DNA from: Bacteroidia bacterium
GTDB taxonomy: Bacteria; Bacteroidota; Bacteroidia; Bacteroidales; Paludibacteraceae
Direction: 5' to 3'
NCBI GenBank assembly: GCA_009929375.1
Contig: SAAO01000008.1
Location: 1-64,000, forward strand
Length of the DNA: 64,000 nt
Part shown: in pieces, positions 21,128-33,639 of the stretch
How the letters are laid out: each line of letters opens with the position of its first letter
Position numbering within the stretch: position 1 is the stretch's first letter
Notes under the pieces: generated by a model
What the model saw: only the letters and a program-made list of their open reading frames with translations
Told to the model about the DNA's origin: nothing
Database searches by the model: none
Made by a program: the position numbers and the translations under genes

Positions 21128-21160
21128 AATGGCGCTAAAGATAAAATCTTTAACGCCATT
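21128..21160. terminator. Bidirectional hairpin between convergent GH115 and GH2 genes
   Basis: AATGGCGCTAAAGA / TCTTTAACGCCATT (one mismatch). Confidence 0.65.
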
Positions 21161-21176
21161 ATCAGGGATTTATGTC

Positions 21177-23660
21177 TTACTCAAAGCTAATCTTTGTCTC
21201 TACTGATTTCAGCAATGGAGAAGTAAATTTGAGATTCACCTCACCTTTTTCGCTGGCTTTGATGTAGGCCAGAATCTGTCCGTTGAAAACACGATGACGA
21301 TTGTCAGTGTAGTCGCTCATGTCCGAGTTGTTGCTGGCTTCGAGACCAAGCAAGCGGGCGGGACCGGCTATATGACAGGTCACTTCATTGTCGGCAAGCA
21401 TTACAGGTACTCCATCTTCGTCCACTACTTCAATTACAACCTGTGCGAGTCCGTTTTCGTTCAACCCAGAATTGATTTGCTTTTTAATTTTAAGCGCATA
21501 GGGACGTTTCGACGATTGAATGCTGTAACGGGCAATTTCTTTACCGCTTTTATCCATTCCCAAAACTTCCAGTTTACCGTCGGTATAAGGAATATCCCAA
21601 TAAATAATGCCTGTGCTTTTATCGTAGTCTTTGGTTGCGCCCACTTCTTTTCCATTGAGCATTAGTCGTGCTTTGGCGGCATTGGTATAAGTCACCACAC
21701 GAATCATTTGCCCTTCGTTGTAATTCCAAACCGGCCATGCGTCCATCGACGGGCGTTGCTCGCGGCGACCCTGCGAAGCTTCGAGTTGCGACCAGACATC
21801 TGCATTGTGCGAAGATACGCCTGCTCCGGGAGCCGGATAAGTGCCGATATAAGCCATGGGTTTGTCCGACCAGAGCGACTGACGGAAGTAGCCTCTTGGT
21901 TTTACAAATCCGCCAAAATCGAGCAGTCCCGAATAAAAACCACGCGAAGGCCAGCGTCCTGATTCACCCAGATAGTCGATACCCGTCCAAAGGAATTGTC
22001 CGAAAATAAACTCATTGTCGGTCACAGCTTTCCATGCATCCAGATCGTGGCGGTTTTCGCTGCCGAAAATAACGCGTTTCGGATATTTTTCGTGATCGGT
22101 TTTGTACATGCTTTCGGTATAATTGTAACCTGCAATGTCGAGCGCCGAAGGATATTCGGTTTCGTTGGACATGGCCACACCGGCCAAACCTGCTGTTACA
22201 GGACGTGAAGGGTCGTGTTTTCTGACTACTGCTGCCAGACGTTTGGCAATAGCCCCAAGTCGCATCGCATCAGGTGCATCTTTTTTATATCCGCCAAAAA
22301 TTGGTTGGGTAAATCCGGTTTCTTTTCCTCCGGCAAGTACAGGGTGCGAATACGGATCGTTTGGATAATCCACTTCGTTGCCTATGCTCCATGCAAAAAT
22401 GGAAATGTGGTTGCGGTCGCGGCGTACCATGTCGGCAAGGTCGCGTTCGCCCCATTCTTCGAAAAAGTCAAACGTTCCCTGAAAGCCCGGAGTGCCTACA
22501 TTCCAGCCTTCGAGCCATTTGCGTTTTGGGAATTCCCATTCGTCGAAAGCTTCGTTCATAACCAAAAGTCCGATTTCGTCACAAATTTCGTACAGATGCG
22601 AAGCCTGCGGATTGTGACTTGTGCGTATGGCGTTACAACCAAGCTCTTTCAGTGTCAGTAGGCGACGTTTCCACACTTCTTTGTACGAAGCAGCGCCAAG
22701 CACACCTGCGTCGTGGTGCAGACACACACCTTTTACTTTCATCCATTCGCCATTCAGTGCAAAACCCTTGTTAGGGTCGAACGTGTATGTGCGGAATCCG
22801 GTACGTGTAGTCGACTGATCAATCAGTTTACCATTCTGATATACCTTTGTTTTTAAAGTATATAAGGCGGGTTTGTCAAGGCTCCAAAGTTCCGGATTCT
22901 TGATTTTAATTTTGCTTGTGGCCTTGTTTTCGTTTCCGACAGCTGCTTTGAGAGTGGTTTTGCTTTTTCCGGCCACTTTGCCTGCTGGCGAAATAAGTTC
23001 GTTTTCAATCACCACGTTAGCTGTTTTTCCTGTGCTGTTGGTAATGTCTACCGACACATTCAAAGTGCCGCTTTTATTGCCCGAAGTTTCGGGATGCACA
23101 TACACGCCCCATTGCGAAATGTGTACAGGATTGGCATAAACCAAATATACGTCGCGATAAATGCCTGAACCTGTGTACCAACGCGAATCGGCCGACTGAC
23201 TGTGATCCACGCGAACGCTAATGACATTGTCCTGTCCGAAATTGATGTGTGGAGTGGCATCGTAAGCAAACGAAATATAACCATTTGGACGTTTGCCGAG
23301 TAACTGACCATTCAGATATACTTCGCTGCGGTTATAAACGCCTTCGAAATATAAATATACATTTTTTCCGTTGCGTTCAGCAGGAATGTTGATGGTTTTG
23401 CGATACCAGCCAATTCCGCCGGGCAGGTAGCCTGTAGCACTTGCCAGAGTGGGGCTGTGCTGACCACGAATGCTCCAATCGTGAGGCAGACTCACCGTTT
23501 GCCAGCGATGATCATTGAAGTTCTTATTAATCGCTTCGTGGTTGGCATTGTTCGAGAATTTCCATAAAGAATTTATTCGTTCCGATTCGCCAAATGATAG
23601 CTGAGCTTGCATTTGTATGACCAGAAAAAGTGAAAATGTAAGTAAAAAAATCTTCTTCAT
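21177..23660 (-). CDS. GH2-family glycoside hydrolase (beta-galactosidase-like)
   Basis: GH2 architecture: NDHRWQTVSLPHDWSIRGQ, GVCLHHDAGVLGAASYKEVWKRRL, AIRTSHNPQASHLYEICDEIGLLVMNEAFDEW, SIGNEVDYP. Confidence 0.92.
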   Translation of the reverse strand: MKKIFLLTFSLFLVIQMQAQLSFGESERINSLWKFSNNANHEAINKNFNDHRWQTVSLPHDWSIRGQHSPTLASATGYLPGGIGWYRKTINIPAERNGKNVYLYFEGVYNRSEVYLNGQLLGKRPNGYISFAYDATPHINFGQDNVISVRVDHSQSADSRWYTGSGIYRDVYLVYANPVHISQWGVYVHPETSGNKSGTLNVSVDITNSTGKTANVVIENELISPAGKVAGKSKTTLKAAVGNENKATSKIKIKNPELWSLDKPALYTLKTKVYQNGKLIDQSTTRTGFRTYTFDPNKGFALNGEWMKVKGVCLHHDAGVLGAASYKEVWKRRLLTLKELGCNAIRTSHNPQASHLYEICDEIGLLVMNEAFDEWEFPKRKWLEGWNVGTPGFQGTFDFFEEWGERDLADMVRRDRNHISIFAWSIGNEVDYPNDPYSHPVLAGGKETGFTQPIFGGYKKDAPDAMRLGAIAKRLAAVVRKHDPSRPVTAGLAGVAMSNETEYPSALDIAGYNYTESMYKTDHEKYPKRVIFGSENRHDLDAWKAVTDNEFIFGQFLWTGIDYLGESGRWPSRGFYSGLLDFGGFVKPRGYFRQSLWSDKPMAYIGTYPAPGAGVSSHNADVWSQLEASQGRREQRPSMDAWPVWNYNEGQMIRVVTYTNAAKARLMLNGKEVGATKDYDKSTGIIYWDIPYTDGKLEVLGMDKSGKEIARYSIQSSKRPYALKIKKQINSGLNENGLAQVVIEVVDEDGVPVMLADNEVTCHIAGPARLLGLEASNNSDMSDYTDNRHRVFNGQILAYIKASEKGEVNLKFTSPLLKSVETKISFE

Positions 23661-23957
23661 AACCTTAAAAAATAATTGAATAGTTTTCTGTTAAAACATG
23701 TGTTTTTCAAAACGGAAACCAAAAATAGAAAATAAAACAGAGCAATCTTTTGACATGCAAAAGGTTTACAAATTTGTACACCTTATTGATTTGTTTTTCC
23801 TCTAAGAAAGCTGTTCGGATTGTGTTACAGCTTATATTGAATGCATATTTTGTATGATTAAAATCAATATTTAGAGCAAAAAATCATTTTTATTGCTTTA
23901 TATTCGCATTCGGATTATATCCGGCCTGAAAATTTGTATCAAGGAAAAATCACATTC

Positions 23958-26900
23958 ATGCGCAGTTACAAAGCTTTATTCAATATTTTGACGTTTTTGG
24001 CATTGTCAGTTACAGTGCTGAAATCCGAAAATCAGCCCACCATCGATCATATTACGTCGAACAATGGATTGTCGCACAATACCATACGTTGTATGTTGCA
24101 GGATACCACGGGTTTTCTGTGGTTTGGTTCGCTCAACGGGCTTAACCGTTATGATGGACATAAAATAAAAACCCTCAATCCCGTCAATGCAAATGTAAAT
24201 TCTCTCTCGAGCGGAAAAATCAAGGAATTATATCAGGATAGCCGTGGTTACATTTGGGTACGCACCTACAGCGACATTATCCACTGTTACAATCCTTACA
24301 GCGAAAGTTTTTTACCTTTATTTTCAACCCGTGCCGAACGTCAGGCACGTCATAATCTTTTTTACGAGGATAAGGAAAAAAATGTGTGGCTCGGAGGTAC
24401 AGGTTCGGGTTGTGTGAGAATTTCTTTTTCCGGCGAAAAAATTGAAACAAAACAATTTCTTTCCAATTCACCGCAAACAGGTATCGCTTCGGATACGGTA
24501 AACGACATTTTCGAGGATAGTAAACTGAATGTATGGATACTGACATCGAATGGCATTAGCCTGTACGAAAACCAGCGAATGAAACTCATGGAATGTCGTG
24601 CGGGAGCATCGCGAAATTTTCTGAAAGCCTACGAAGCCAATGGGAAAATTTATTTTATTGCCGACAACGGTTATGTAATTGCTTACGATCCTGCTAAACA
24701 GAAAATCTCGGATTATTATAATTTGCCTACAGGAACACAGGTTTTTCGTACCGCAATGTTTGGGAAAGATCGTGTGCTTTTGTCTACTTCGAAAGGCGTA
24801 TATATGTTTTTGGTAAAAACAGGTCAGTTTCTGACCTCCGAAATGTTTGCCGGAGAAAAAATTGGAGGCAATGCAGGCTTTCAGAAAGATAAATCCGGAA
24901 ATTTGTGGATTTATAACTTAACCGGAAATGTGTGGCTGATGCATTCGGGAGCTGCGGTAAAAAAACTCAATCTGATTCCGCCACAGGTTTTACAACTGAT
25001 TGATGAGGAAAGATATCAGTTTCTGGCCGACCGTTTTGGCAATGTGTGGATCACCACTTACGGAAACGGTTTATTCCGCTATACAATTGCCGATGGAAAA
25101 CTCACACATTTTGCTTACGATAAAAATATTCGTGGTATTAGTTCCAATTACCTGCTTTCCATAGCCCTCGACAGAAACGACAATATCTGGGTGGGAACCG
25201 AAAGTATGGGAATAAATAAACTGTCCTTCGCAAATCGTGATGTACAGATGATTTACCCGGATATTACGCACAAACAAAAAAACGGAAATGTGGTTCGTTC
25301 GCTGTTCGAAGATCACAAGGGAAATATCTGGGTGGGAACCAAATCAGGTAGCCTGTATCGTTACAATGCCGATTTGTCGCAACGGACAGTGATATTCGAA
25401 AACGGTTACAATGTATATAGTTTGCTCGAAGACAATGCCGGAAATATCTGGATAGCCACGCGCGGAAACGGACTTATGCAGCTTCCGCAGGGACAATACC
25501 GCAATCCGCTATTTCATACACATTCTGCAAACCCCGGAAGTTTGAGCAGTAACAGTGTGTTCTCGATGATTTTCGACCGTCGCGGGCGCTTGTGGACAGC
25601 AACTTTTGGTGGAGGTGTGTCGGTGAAACTGAACAAGGAGGGCGTTGATAATTTCAGAACATTTTTCAATAATGATGAATGGATAAGATTTACCCGTTAT
25701 GTGTTCGAAGATAACAGTGGCGATATCTGGGTGGCAACTACTAACGGAATTCTGAGATTTAATCCGGATGATTTGCTGGCCAATCCTAAGGCTTACAGTT
25801 ACTACACTTTTGATCCGGAGTCGGATAATGGACTCAGTAATCCGGAAGTGCGCTATATTTTTCAGGATTCAAAAAACAATATATGGCTTGCTACTGCAGG
25901 CGGTGGATTGAATAAGTTTGTAAGGGAAACACCTTCCGGAAATGCAGTTTTCGAAACTTACCGCAATCAGCAGGGAATTGCAAACGACAACATTATGTCG
26001 GTGCTTGAAGATGGAAGTGGCATGCTTTGGGTGAGTACCGAAAGTGGTTTGCACATGTTCAATCCCGAAACAAAGTTGTTCAGATATTTCAGGTTTACCG
26101 ACGATTTTTCATCCAATACATTTTCCGAATCAACAGCATTCAGATGCCGTGATGGACGCTTGTTGTGGGGAAGCCTGAATGGTTTCTATGCTTTTCATCC
26201 TTCTGCAATACATAAGGAACCTGAGTTTGTCGATAAAGTTGTGCTTACAGGATTCTTTATTTACGATGTGGAAGCTGCTATCGGTGATAAAAAAGCACCT
26301 TTGCTAAAATCGGTTTCCTACTCCGATAAAATTGTGTTGAATGCCTCGGATAAAGTGTTTCACATCGAATTTTCGACGCTGAACTTCACCGATCCTAAGG
26401 CAAATCAGTTTATGTATATTCTCGAAAATTATGAAAAACGCTGGAATAGTTCGGGAGCTTACAATGTGGCTACTTACCGTAATGTACCACCGGGAAAATA
26501 TATTTTCAGAGTAAAAAGCGTAAACAGCGATGGTGTCTGGAGCGAGAATGAAACGACGCTACGTGTTGTCATTCGTCCGCCTTTCTGGGCCTCTGTTCCG
26601 GCCTATATCATCTATTTTATCCTGTTGTTGCTTGCGGCATATTTTGCTTTCCGTTTGGTTCTAAAATTCAACAGGCTGAACAATGCTGTGAAGGTTGAAC
26701 GTCAGCTCACTGATTACAAATTGCGCTTTTTTACAAATATCAGTCACGAATTCCGCACGCCGCTTACACTTATTAAAGGAAGTGTGGATACGCTTAATGA
26801 AATCAGGGAAAAACTGTCGGCTCCCATGCAGAAACTGGTGGGCGAACTTGATAAGAATACGTCCCACATGATGCGACTTATCGAACAGTTGCTTGAGTTC

Positions 26901-28307
26901 CGTAAACTTCAGAACAATAAGCAGAAGCTTAATCTGCAGAAAATGGATGTGGTGGCATTCCTGAAAGATATTTACGACAGTTTCAGTAATGTGGCTGTAA
27001 AAATGAATATCGATTATCGAATTGTGACGCATCCTGACACCATTGAAATGTATATCGATGCCAATAAAGTGGATAAAATTGTGTTCAATCTGCTTTCGAA
27101 TGCATTTAAATTTACAGCCCGTGGTGGAAAAATTACATTGATGGTGGACGCACTTGAAAAAGAGAATATGTTACGCATTTCTCTGGCCGATAATGGAATA
27201 GGTGTGCCACGCGAAAAACAGAACCTGCTTTTCAGCCGTTTTATGCAGGCTAACTTCTCAGCTTCGGGTACAGGTATCGGTCTGTCGCTTGTCAATGAGT
27301 TTACAGCACTGCATAAAGGTACTGTGCAATTTGCCGAAAACGAAGGTGGCGGGTCTGTGTTTACTGTAATGTTACCTTTGGGAGCCGAATTGTACGAAAA
27401 AGAAGATTTTGTGAATGAAGAAGTGGTCGTGCGTAACAGTCCAAACAGTGAAGTGTATCATATTTCGGATTTTATTCAGCCCGAATTGGAAAATGTGGCT
27501 TTGAGCCTTATGGTACACGAACCTGTAGCCGGTAAAAAATACCGCGTGCTGGTGATTGACGATAACGACGATATCCGCGAATTCCTGACGGTTAAACTAT
27601 CGCCCTATTTCGAGGTGATTACCGCTGTGGATGGCAATGAAGGTATTAAGCGAAGTGTAAACGAAGATCCTGATCTGATTATTTGTGATGTGATGATGCC
27701 GGGCATGAATGGTTTTGAACTTACCAAAATGCTCAAGGATAATTTCGAAACCTGTCATATTCCGGTGATTTTGCTTACGGCTTATGTGTCCGACGAGCAT
27801 CACACCGAAGGAGTGGAAGCTGGGGCCGATGCTTATATCAGCAAACCTTTCAGCATGAAGCACCTTATGCTGCAGATCAATAAGTTGCTCGAAAAACGCG
27901 AACTCCTGCACAAACATTATTCAGGCAGTGTGGTTATCGACGAAAATGCAGCGGAAGAGGCTGATGAAAGTACACGATTGCCCGAAAAGGACATTCAGTT
28001 TATGCGATTGGTGGAAGAGTTGCTGGCCAAGCATATTGCCGATCCCGACTTTTCTGTCGACGATTTTGCAGCCATGACCAATACAGGGCGTACATTGTTT
28101 TTCAAAAAAATAAAATCGCTTACAGGTCATTCTCCTAACGAATTTATCAGGTATCGCCGTATGAAAATGGCTGCCGAACTGCTTAAAACGTATAAATATA
28201 ACGTATCTGAGGTGTCGTACATGGTCGGTATCAACGATCCGTTCTATTTCAGTAAATGTTTCAAAGCCCAGTTTGGCTGTTCGCCTTCGAAATATCTTAA
28301 TTCGTAA
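23958..28307 (+). CDS. Hybrid two-component system regulator (HTCS: beta-propeller sensor, Y_Y_Y, HisKA/HATPase, REC, AraC)
   Basis: Repeated GNIWVGT/GLWFGSLNGL Reg_prop motifs; FFTNISHEFRTPLTLIKG; VLVIDDNDDIREFL; C-terminal AraC HTH. ATG at 23958 preferred; ORF track opens at TTG 23934. Confidence 0.96.
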   Translation: MRSYKALFNILTFLALSVTVLKSENQPTIDHITSNNGLSHNTIRCMLQDTTGFLWFGSLNGLNRYDGHKIKTLNPVNANVNSLSSGKIKELYQDSRGYIWVRTYSDIIHCYNPYSESFLPLFSTRAERQARHNLFYEDKEKNVWLGGTGSGCVRISFSGEKIETKQFLSNSPQTGIASDTVNDIFEDSKLNVWILTSNGISLYENQRMKLMECRAGASRNFLKAYEANGKIYFIADNGYVIAYDPAKQKISDYYNLPTGTQVFRTAMFGKDRVLLSTSKGVYMFLVKTGQFLTSEMFAGEKIGGNAGFQKDKSGNLWIYNLTGNVWLMHSGAAVKKLNLIPPQVLQLIDEERYQFLADRFGNVWITTYGNGLFRYTIADGKLTHFAYDKNIRGISSNYLLSIALDRNDNIWVGTESMGINKLSFANRDVQMIYPDITHKQKNGNVVRSLFEDHKGNIWVGTKSGSLYRYNADLSQRTVIFENGYNVYSLLEDNAGNIWIATRGNGLMQLPQGQYRNPLFHTHSANPGSLSSNSVFSMIFDRRGRLWTATFGGGVSVKLNKEGVDNFRTFFNNDEWIRFTRYVFEDNSGDIWVATTNGILRFNPDDLLANPKAYSYYTFDPESDNGLSNPEVRYIFQDSKNNIWLATAGGGLNKFVRETPSGNAVFETYRNQQGIANDNIMSVLEDGSGMLWVSTESGLHMFNPETKLFRYFRFTDDFSSNTFSESTAFRCRDGRLLWGSLNGFYAFHPSAIHKEPEFVDKVVLTGFFIYDVEAAIGDKKAPLLKSVSYSDKIVLNASDKVFHIEFSTLNFTDPKANQFMYILENYEKRWNSSGAYNVATYRNVPPGKYIFRVKSVNSDGVWSENETTLRVVIRPPFWASVPAYIIYFILLLLAAYFAFRLVLKFNRLNNAVKVERQLTDYKLRFFTNISHEFRTPLTLIKGSVDTLNEIREKLSAPMQKLVGELDKNTSHMMRLIEQLLEFRKLQNNKQKLNLQKMDVVAFLKDIYDSFSNVAVKMNIDYRIVTHPDTIEMYIDANKVDKIVFNLLSNAFKFTARGGKITLMVDALEKENMLRISLADNGIGVPREKQNLLFSRFMQANFSASGTGIGLSLVNEFTALHKGTVQFAENEGGGSVFTVMLPLGAELYEKEDFVNEEVVVRNSPNSEVYHISDFIQPELENVALSLMVHEPVAGKKYRVLVIDDNDDIREFLTVKLSPYFEVITAVDGNEGIKRSVNEDPDLIICDVMMPGMNGFELTKMLKDNFETCHIPVILLTAYVSDEHHTEGVEAGADAYISKPFSMKHLMLQINKLLEKRELLHKHYSGSVVIDENAAEEADESTRLPEKDIQFMRLVEELLAKHIADPDFSVDDFAAMTNTGRTLFFKKIKSLTGHSPNEFIRYRRMKMAAELLKTYKYNVSEVSYMVGINDPFYFSKCFKAQFGCSPSKYLNS

Positions 28308-28316
28308 CTCAAACTC

Positions 28317-28356
28317 AAATGCAACCGTAAATAAACCTGCGGTTGCATTTTTTTTC
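28317..28356 (+). terminator. Terminator of HTCS gene
   Basis: AAATGCAACCG / CGGTTGCATTT stem plus T tract. Confidence 0.88.
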
Positions 28357-28486
28357 TGTAATAACCTTTTTACCACACAAAACAATATTTTTTGTTATCT
28401 GCTTAGATTTTGTTTAATAATGCAAAAACTTATTAACCCCGGACAAAGACGGGCGAAATTGTGTAAAATATATCAAAAATTGTGAC

Positions 28487-28494
28487 TAACTTTG
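28487..28494 (+). promoter_or_regulatory. Putative -7 element (TAACTTTG) upstream of enolase
   Basis: TAACTTTG matches TAnnTTTG. Confidence 0.5.
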
Positions 28495-28592
28495 CAGCGC
28501 TAAAAATAAAGGCTTATTTCGTGAACTTCGGGCGAGCTAAAGCGTTTATTATCTTGCAGATTGAATCATATCAGAAATTAATTTCAATATAA

Positions 28593-29879
<1,287 letters not shown>

Positions 29880-29920
29880 GAAATTCTGACAGTTTTAAAC
29901 TGACAAATTTTATTCGCTTT

Positions 29921-29954
29921 AAAGAGCTGTCTGACATTCAGGCGGCTCTTTTTT
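29921..29954 (+). terminator. Enolase terminator
   Basis: AAAGAGCTGTCTGA / TCAGGCGGCTCTTT (stem with G-U pairs) followed by T run. Confidence 0.7.
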
Positions 29955-30211
29955 CATTTCTTACGTTAAGCTTATTAAAAGTTAGCACTGTGTCTGCTTA
30001 AAACCCGTTAAGCGCTGAATTACAACGTTAAATTTAGAAAAATATCTATATGTTCAAAAGTCATGGGAACATTTTTTGTATAAATTCGCATACCACAAAT
30101 GAGGAACGTATACTGTGGAGCCTTAGCATTTTTTGATGTTTTATAGCTGTTCGTTCTCCTTTTTTGTTATTGAAGAAATAAAAAGTATTAACCATAAAAA
30201 ATTTCAACTTT

Positions 30212-31711
30212 ATGAATGTATCAAAATTAAAAACTGCCGGATTGTTTGTGGCAGTAGCTGCAATAAGTGTGGCGACCACGCTTGCAACTTCGCATTTAAG
30301 CAGAAATAGCGAGATGGTTTACAAAACAGGTGAAAATAAAATTCCTGCATCCTATGCCGCATTTGCAAATGCATCGAGTGCGCTCGACACCGATTTTACA
30401 GTAGCGGCCGAACTATCGGTGCATGCTGTGGTGCACGTTAAAACTAAAACGCCAATGCGTACTCAGTCGTTTGGTGGTTTCAGCGATCCGTTTTTCGAAT
30501 ATTTCTTTGGCCCGCAACAACGCCGTCAGCAGCAACCTCAGGAAGCGCCTATGCAGGAAGGTTCGGGTTCGGGTGTCATTATTTCAGAAGATGGATATAT
30601 TGTGACAAATAATCACGTAATTGATGGTTCGAAAGAAATTGAAGTGACGCTGAACGATAAACGCACATTCAAAGCCACTTTGGTTGGGGCCGATCCGAAT
30701 ACTGATATCGCCTTGCTAAAGATCGAAGCCGAGAATCTGCCTGTGATAATTTTCGGAAACTCAGATGCACTGAAAGTGGGTGAGTGGGTGCTTGCAGTCG
30801 GAAATCCATTCAACCTGACTTCTACCGTAACTGCAGGTATTGTAAGTGCCAAAGCGCGTAATATCAATATTATCAACTCGCAAATGCGTATCGAGTCGTT
30901 TATTCAGACCGATGCAGCAGTAAATCCCGGAAACAGTGGAGGTGCGCTTGTAAATACACGTGGCGAACTGGTGGGTATCAATACAGCCATTGCTTCGCAG
31001 ACGGGCTCGTATGCAGGATATGCTTTTGCAGTGCCTGTGAGCATTGTGCAAAAAGTGGTAGCCGATATTCGTAAGTTTGGTGTGGTGCAGCGTGCGGTAC
31101 TTGGTGTAAGCATGCAGGACATTACCAGCGAACTGGCTAAAGAAAAGAAACTGAAAACCCTTGAAGGTGCTTTTGTGGCCGAAATTGTGGAAAACAGTGC
31201 GGCAGAAAAAGCAGGTATCAAAAAAGAAGATGTAATTGTGAAGGTAAATGGAGTTGCAGTGAAGTCTTCATCTGAACTTCAGGAACAGATTGGGCGTTAC
31301 AGTCCGGGCGACAAAGTGGAAGTGACCGTGTTGCGCGATAACAAAGAGCTGACTCTGAAAGCCGAACTTAAAAACCGCCAGGGAAATACTGAGGTAGTTT
31401 CGGCCGATGCTACCAGCGTGGACGTACTCGGTGTGAAGTTTAAAGAGATGAATTCGAAAACTAAAAACAGCCTGGGGCTAAGCTACGGTCTCGAAGTGGC
31501 TTCGGTAAGCAAAGGTAAATTCCAACAGGCGGGTATTCGTCCCGGATTTATTGTGGTGAAAATCAATAATCAGGCTATTCGTTCGGAAGACGATGTGAAA
31601 TCGGCGCTCGATGCAGCCATAAACACTAACGATCAGTTTAAGGTGTTGAATGTGGCCGGAGTGTACCCCAACGGAAAAGTAACCTATTACGCAATTAATC
31701 TGGCCGACTAA
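30212..31711 (+). CDS. Do/DegP (HtrA) family serine endopeptidase with two PDZ domains
   Basis: GSGSGVIISEDGYIVTNNHVIDG, TDIALLKIE, TDAAVNPGNSGGALVNTRGELVGINTAI, PDZ AGIKKEDVIVKVNGVAV. Confidence 0.96.
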   Translation: MNVSKLKTAGLFVAVAAISVATTLATSHLSRNSEMVYKTGENKIPASYAAFANASSALDTDFTVAAELSVHAVVHVKTKTPMRTQSFGGFSDPFFEYFFGPQQRRQQQPQEAPMQEGSGSGVIISEDGYIVTNNHVIDGSKEIEVTLNDKRTFKATLVGADPNTDIALLKIEAENLPVIIFGNSDALKVGEWVLAVGNPFNLTSTVTAGIVSAKARNINIINSQMRIESFIQTDAAVNPGNSGGALVNTRGELVGINTAIASQTGSYAGYAFAVPVSIVQKVVADIRKFGVVQRAVLGVSMQDITSELAKEKKLKTLEGAFVAEIVENSAAEKAGIKKEDVIVKVNGVAVKSSSELQEQIGRYSPGDKVEVTVLRDNKELTLKAELKNRQGNTEVVSADATSVDVLGVKFKEMNSKTKNSLGLSYGLEVASVSKGKFQQAGIRPGFIVVKINNQAIRSEDDVKSALDAAINTNDQFKVLNVAGVYPNGKVTYYAINLAD

Positions 31712-31731
31712 TAGTTTTCTCAATAATTTGC

Positions 31732-31773
31732 TCAGGGCATCTGTTCGTTGCGGGATAGATGCCCTGATTTTTT
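31732..31773 (+). terminator. Terminator of htrA-like gene
   Basis: TCAGGGCATCT / AGATGCCCTGA followed by TTTTTT. Confidence 0.9.
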
Positions 31774-31904
31774 AAGCATTATTGCACAAACTCATTTTCC
31801 GGAATGCAAAACATTTTCCATTTTGTGACGTTTCATTATCAAATGTATATTATTTCTGTTACTTATTTAAATAAAATGCTTGTTGTTCTTTAAACTATCG
31901 AATC

Positions 31905-32612
31905 ATGAAGCGAATTTTATTCATTGCTATTCTTTTTGTAATGCCGTTTTTGTTACAGGCACAGTTAATTGAATTGCCCAAAATGAAAGTACCGGGGCTC
32001 AAGTGGGAAACTGCCTATCAGTTCGACAAGGTGAATCATTTGAAAGTTGATTATTACGATAAAAAAGGACGCCTGAAACAAAGTCACGATTACGAAATAT
32101 ATTATCAGCAAAGCGGAAAAGACTTTTGTGTAAAGCTCATTACCGGAAAAACTGATATTGAAACTGTTTTCGATCTGAAAAACGAATCGGTGGTGCAGAC
32201 CTTCTCCTCAAAAGGTACTGAGTCGATGTACAATGCTACCCGATTTACTTTTCCCGACGAGAGTAAAGCCAAAAGAATTGAGCTGAAGCCCACCGGCGAA
32301 AAGCGCGAAATACTGGGTTTGGAATGCGAAGCATTTATTTATACCCTTCGAAATCAGACAGGAAAAGCATGGATAGCCACTTCGGAGCAAATGTCGAACG
32401 ATTATGGTATTTTCAGAGCTTCCAAGATGGGCATGTTTCACAATACGCTCTCCACAGGAGGCTTTGTTGTGGAGATTGAAACCGAAGATACAAATGGCAA
32501 CAGAACGCTGATGCAAACTATATCGCTGAGGAATAATGCAAGTTATAAAGCAACCTTCGATGGCGTAAATATGGGAACTGCCATTAATAAGGTCAGCTAT
32601 TTTAATTTCTGA
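31905..32612 (+). CDS. Secreted protein of unknown function (DUF4412-like)
   Basis: Signal peptide [49 protein letters not shown] resembles DUF4412-type proteins. Confidence 0.55.
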   Translation: MKRILFIAILFVMPFLLQAQLIELPKMKVPGLKWETAYQFDKVNHLKVDYYDKKGRLKQSHDYEIYYQQSGKDFCVKLITGKTDIETVFDLKNESVVQTFSSKGTESMYNATRFTFPDESKAKRIELKPTGEKREILGLECEAFIYTLRNQTGKAWIATSEQMSNDYGIFRASKMGMFHNTLSTGGFVVEIETEDTNGNRTLMQTISLRNNASYKATFDGVNMGTAINKVSYFNF

Positions 32613-32664
32613 AAAAACGAATTTATATAAAACCCGGATCGCTTTAGGTATTAGTGTTTTTACA

Positions 32665-32696
32665 TTTGCCGGGCTCGAAAAAAATTACTACTTTTG
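32665..32696 (+). promoter_or_regulatory. Bacteroidota-type promoter upstream of primary sigma factor (TTTG-20 bp-TACTTTTG)
   Basis: TTTG at 32665-32668 and TACTTTTG at 32689-32696. Confidence 0.65.
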
Positions 32697-32718
32697 CAAG
32701 CTAATTTTCTATAAAGAA

Positions 32719-33582
32719 ATGAGACAATTAAAAATTACGAAATCGATTACGAATCGAGAAAGTGCATCGCTTGACAAGTATTTGCAAGAGATTGGACGTG
32801 AAGATCTTATCACGGTTGAGGAAGAAGTGGAACTGGCGCAGCGCATTCGCAACGGCGACCGTATTGCACTCGAAAAACTTACCCGTGCGAATCTGCGTTT
32901 TGTGGTTTCAGTGGCCAAACAGTATCAAAATCAGGGCTTAAGTTTGCCCGACCTTATTAACGAAGGTAATCTTGGACTGATAAAAGCTGCCGAAAAATTC
33001 GACGAAACACGCGGATTTAAATTTATTTCGTATGCAGTGTGGTGGATTCGTCAGTCGATTCTTCAGGCTTTGGCCGAACAATCGCGTATCGTACGTTTAC
33101 CTCTGAATCAGGTTGGTTCGCTCAACAAAATCAACAAGGCGTTTTCGAAATTTGAACAGGAAAACGAACGCCGCCCTTCGCCCGAAGAATTGGCTGAGCA
33201 ACTTGATATTCCGGTAGACAAAATTGCCGATACAATGAAAGTGTCAGGTCGCCATATTTCGGTGGATGCGCCGTTTGTGGAAGGTGAGGATAACAGTTTG
33301 CTCGATGTAATGGTAAACGACGATTCTCCTAACGCCGACCGCGCGCTGATCAATGAGTCGCTCTCGAAAGAAATTGAACGTGTGCTTGCACATACACTTT
33401 CGGACAGAGAACGCGATATCGTGAAGAAATTCTTCGGTATCGGAGTGACCGAAATGACACTGGAAGAAATCGGAGACGAGTTTGGACTTACCCGCGAACG
33501 TGTACGACAAATTAAAGAAAAAGCAATACGCAAGTTGAGACCAACTTCGAAAAGTAAATTGCTCAAAAGTTTTCTTGGATAA
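32719..33582 (+). CDS. rpoD: Primary-type RNA polymerase sigma-70 factor
   Basis: [32 protein letters not shown] start typical of the Bacteroidota primary sigma factor; [75 protein letters not shown]. Confidence 0.96.
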   Translation: MRQLKITKSITNRESASLDKYLQEIGREDLITVEEEVELAQRIRNGDRIALEKLTRANLRFVVSVAKQYQNQGLSLPDLINEGNLGLIKAAEKFDETRGFKFISYAVWWIRQSILQALAEQSRIVRLPLNQVGSLNKINKAFSKFEQENERRPSPEELAEQLDIPVDKIADTMKVSGRHISVDAPFVEGEDNSLLDVMVNDDSPNADRALINESLSKEIERVLAHTLSDRERDIVKKFFGIGVTEMTLEEIGDEFGLTRERVRQIKEKAIRKLRPTSKSKLLKSFLG

Positions 33583-33590
33583 GAAAAAGA

Positions 33591-33627
33591 AAATCCACCA
33601 CAAGTTGCTTGTTGGTGGATTTTTTTA
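33591..33627 (+). terminator. Terminator of rpoD
   Basis: ATCCACCA / TGGTGGAT stem followed by T tract. Confidence 0.88.
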
Positions 33628-33639
33628 TGCCTTTATTCT

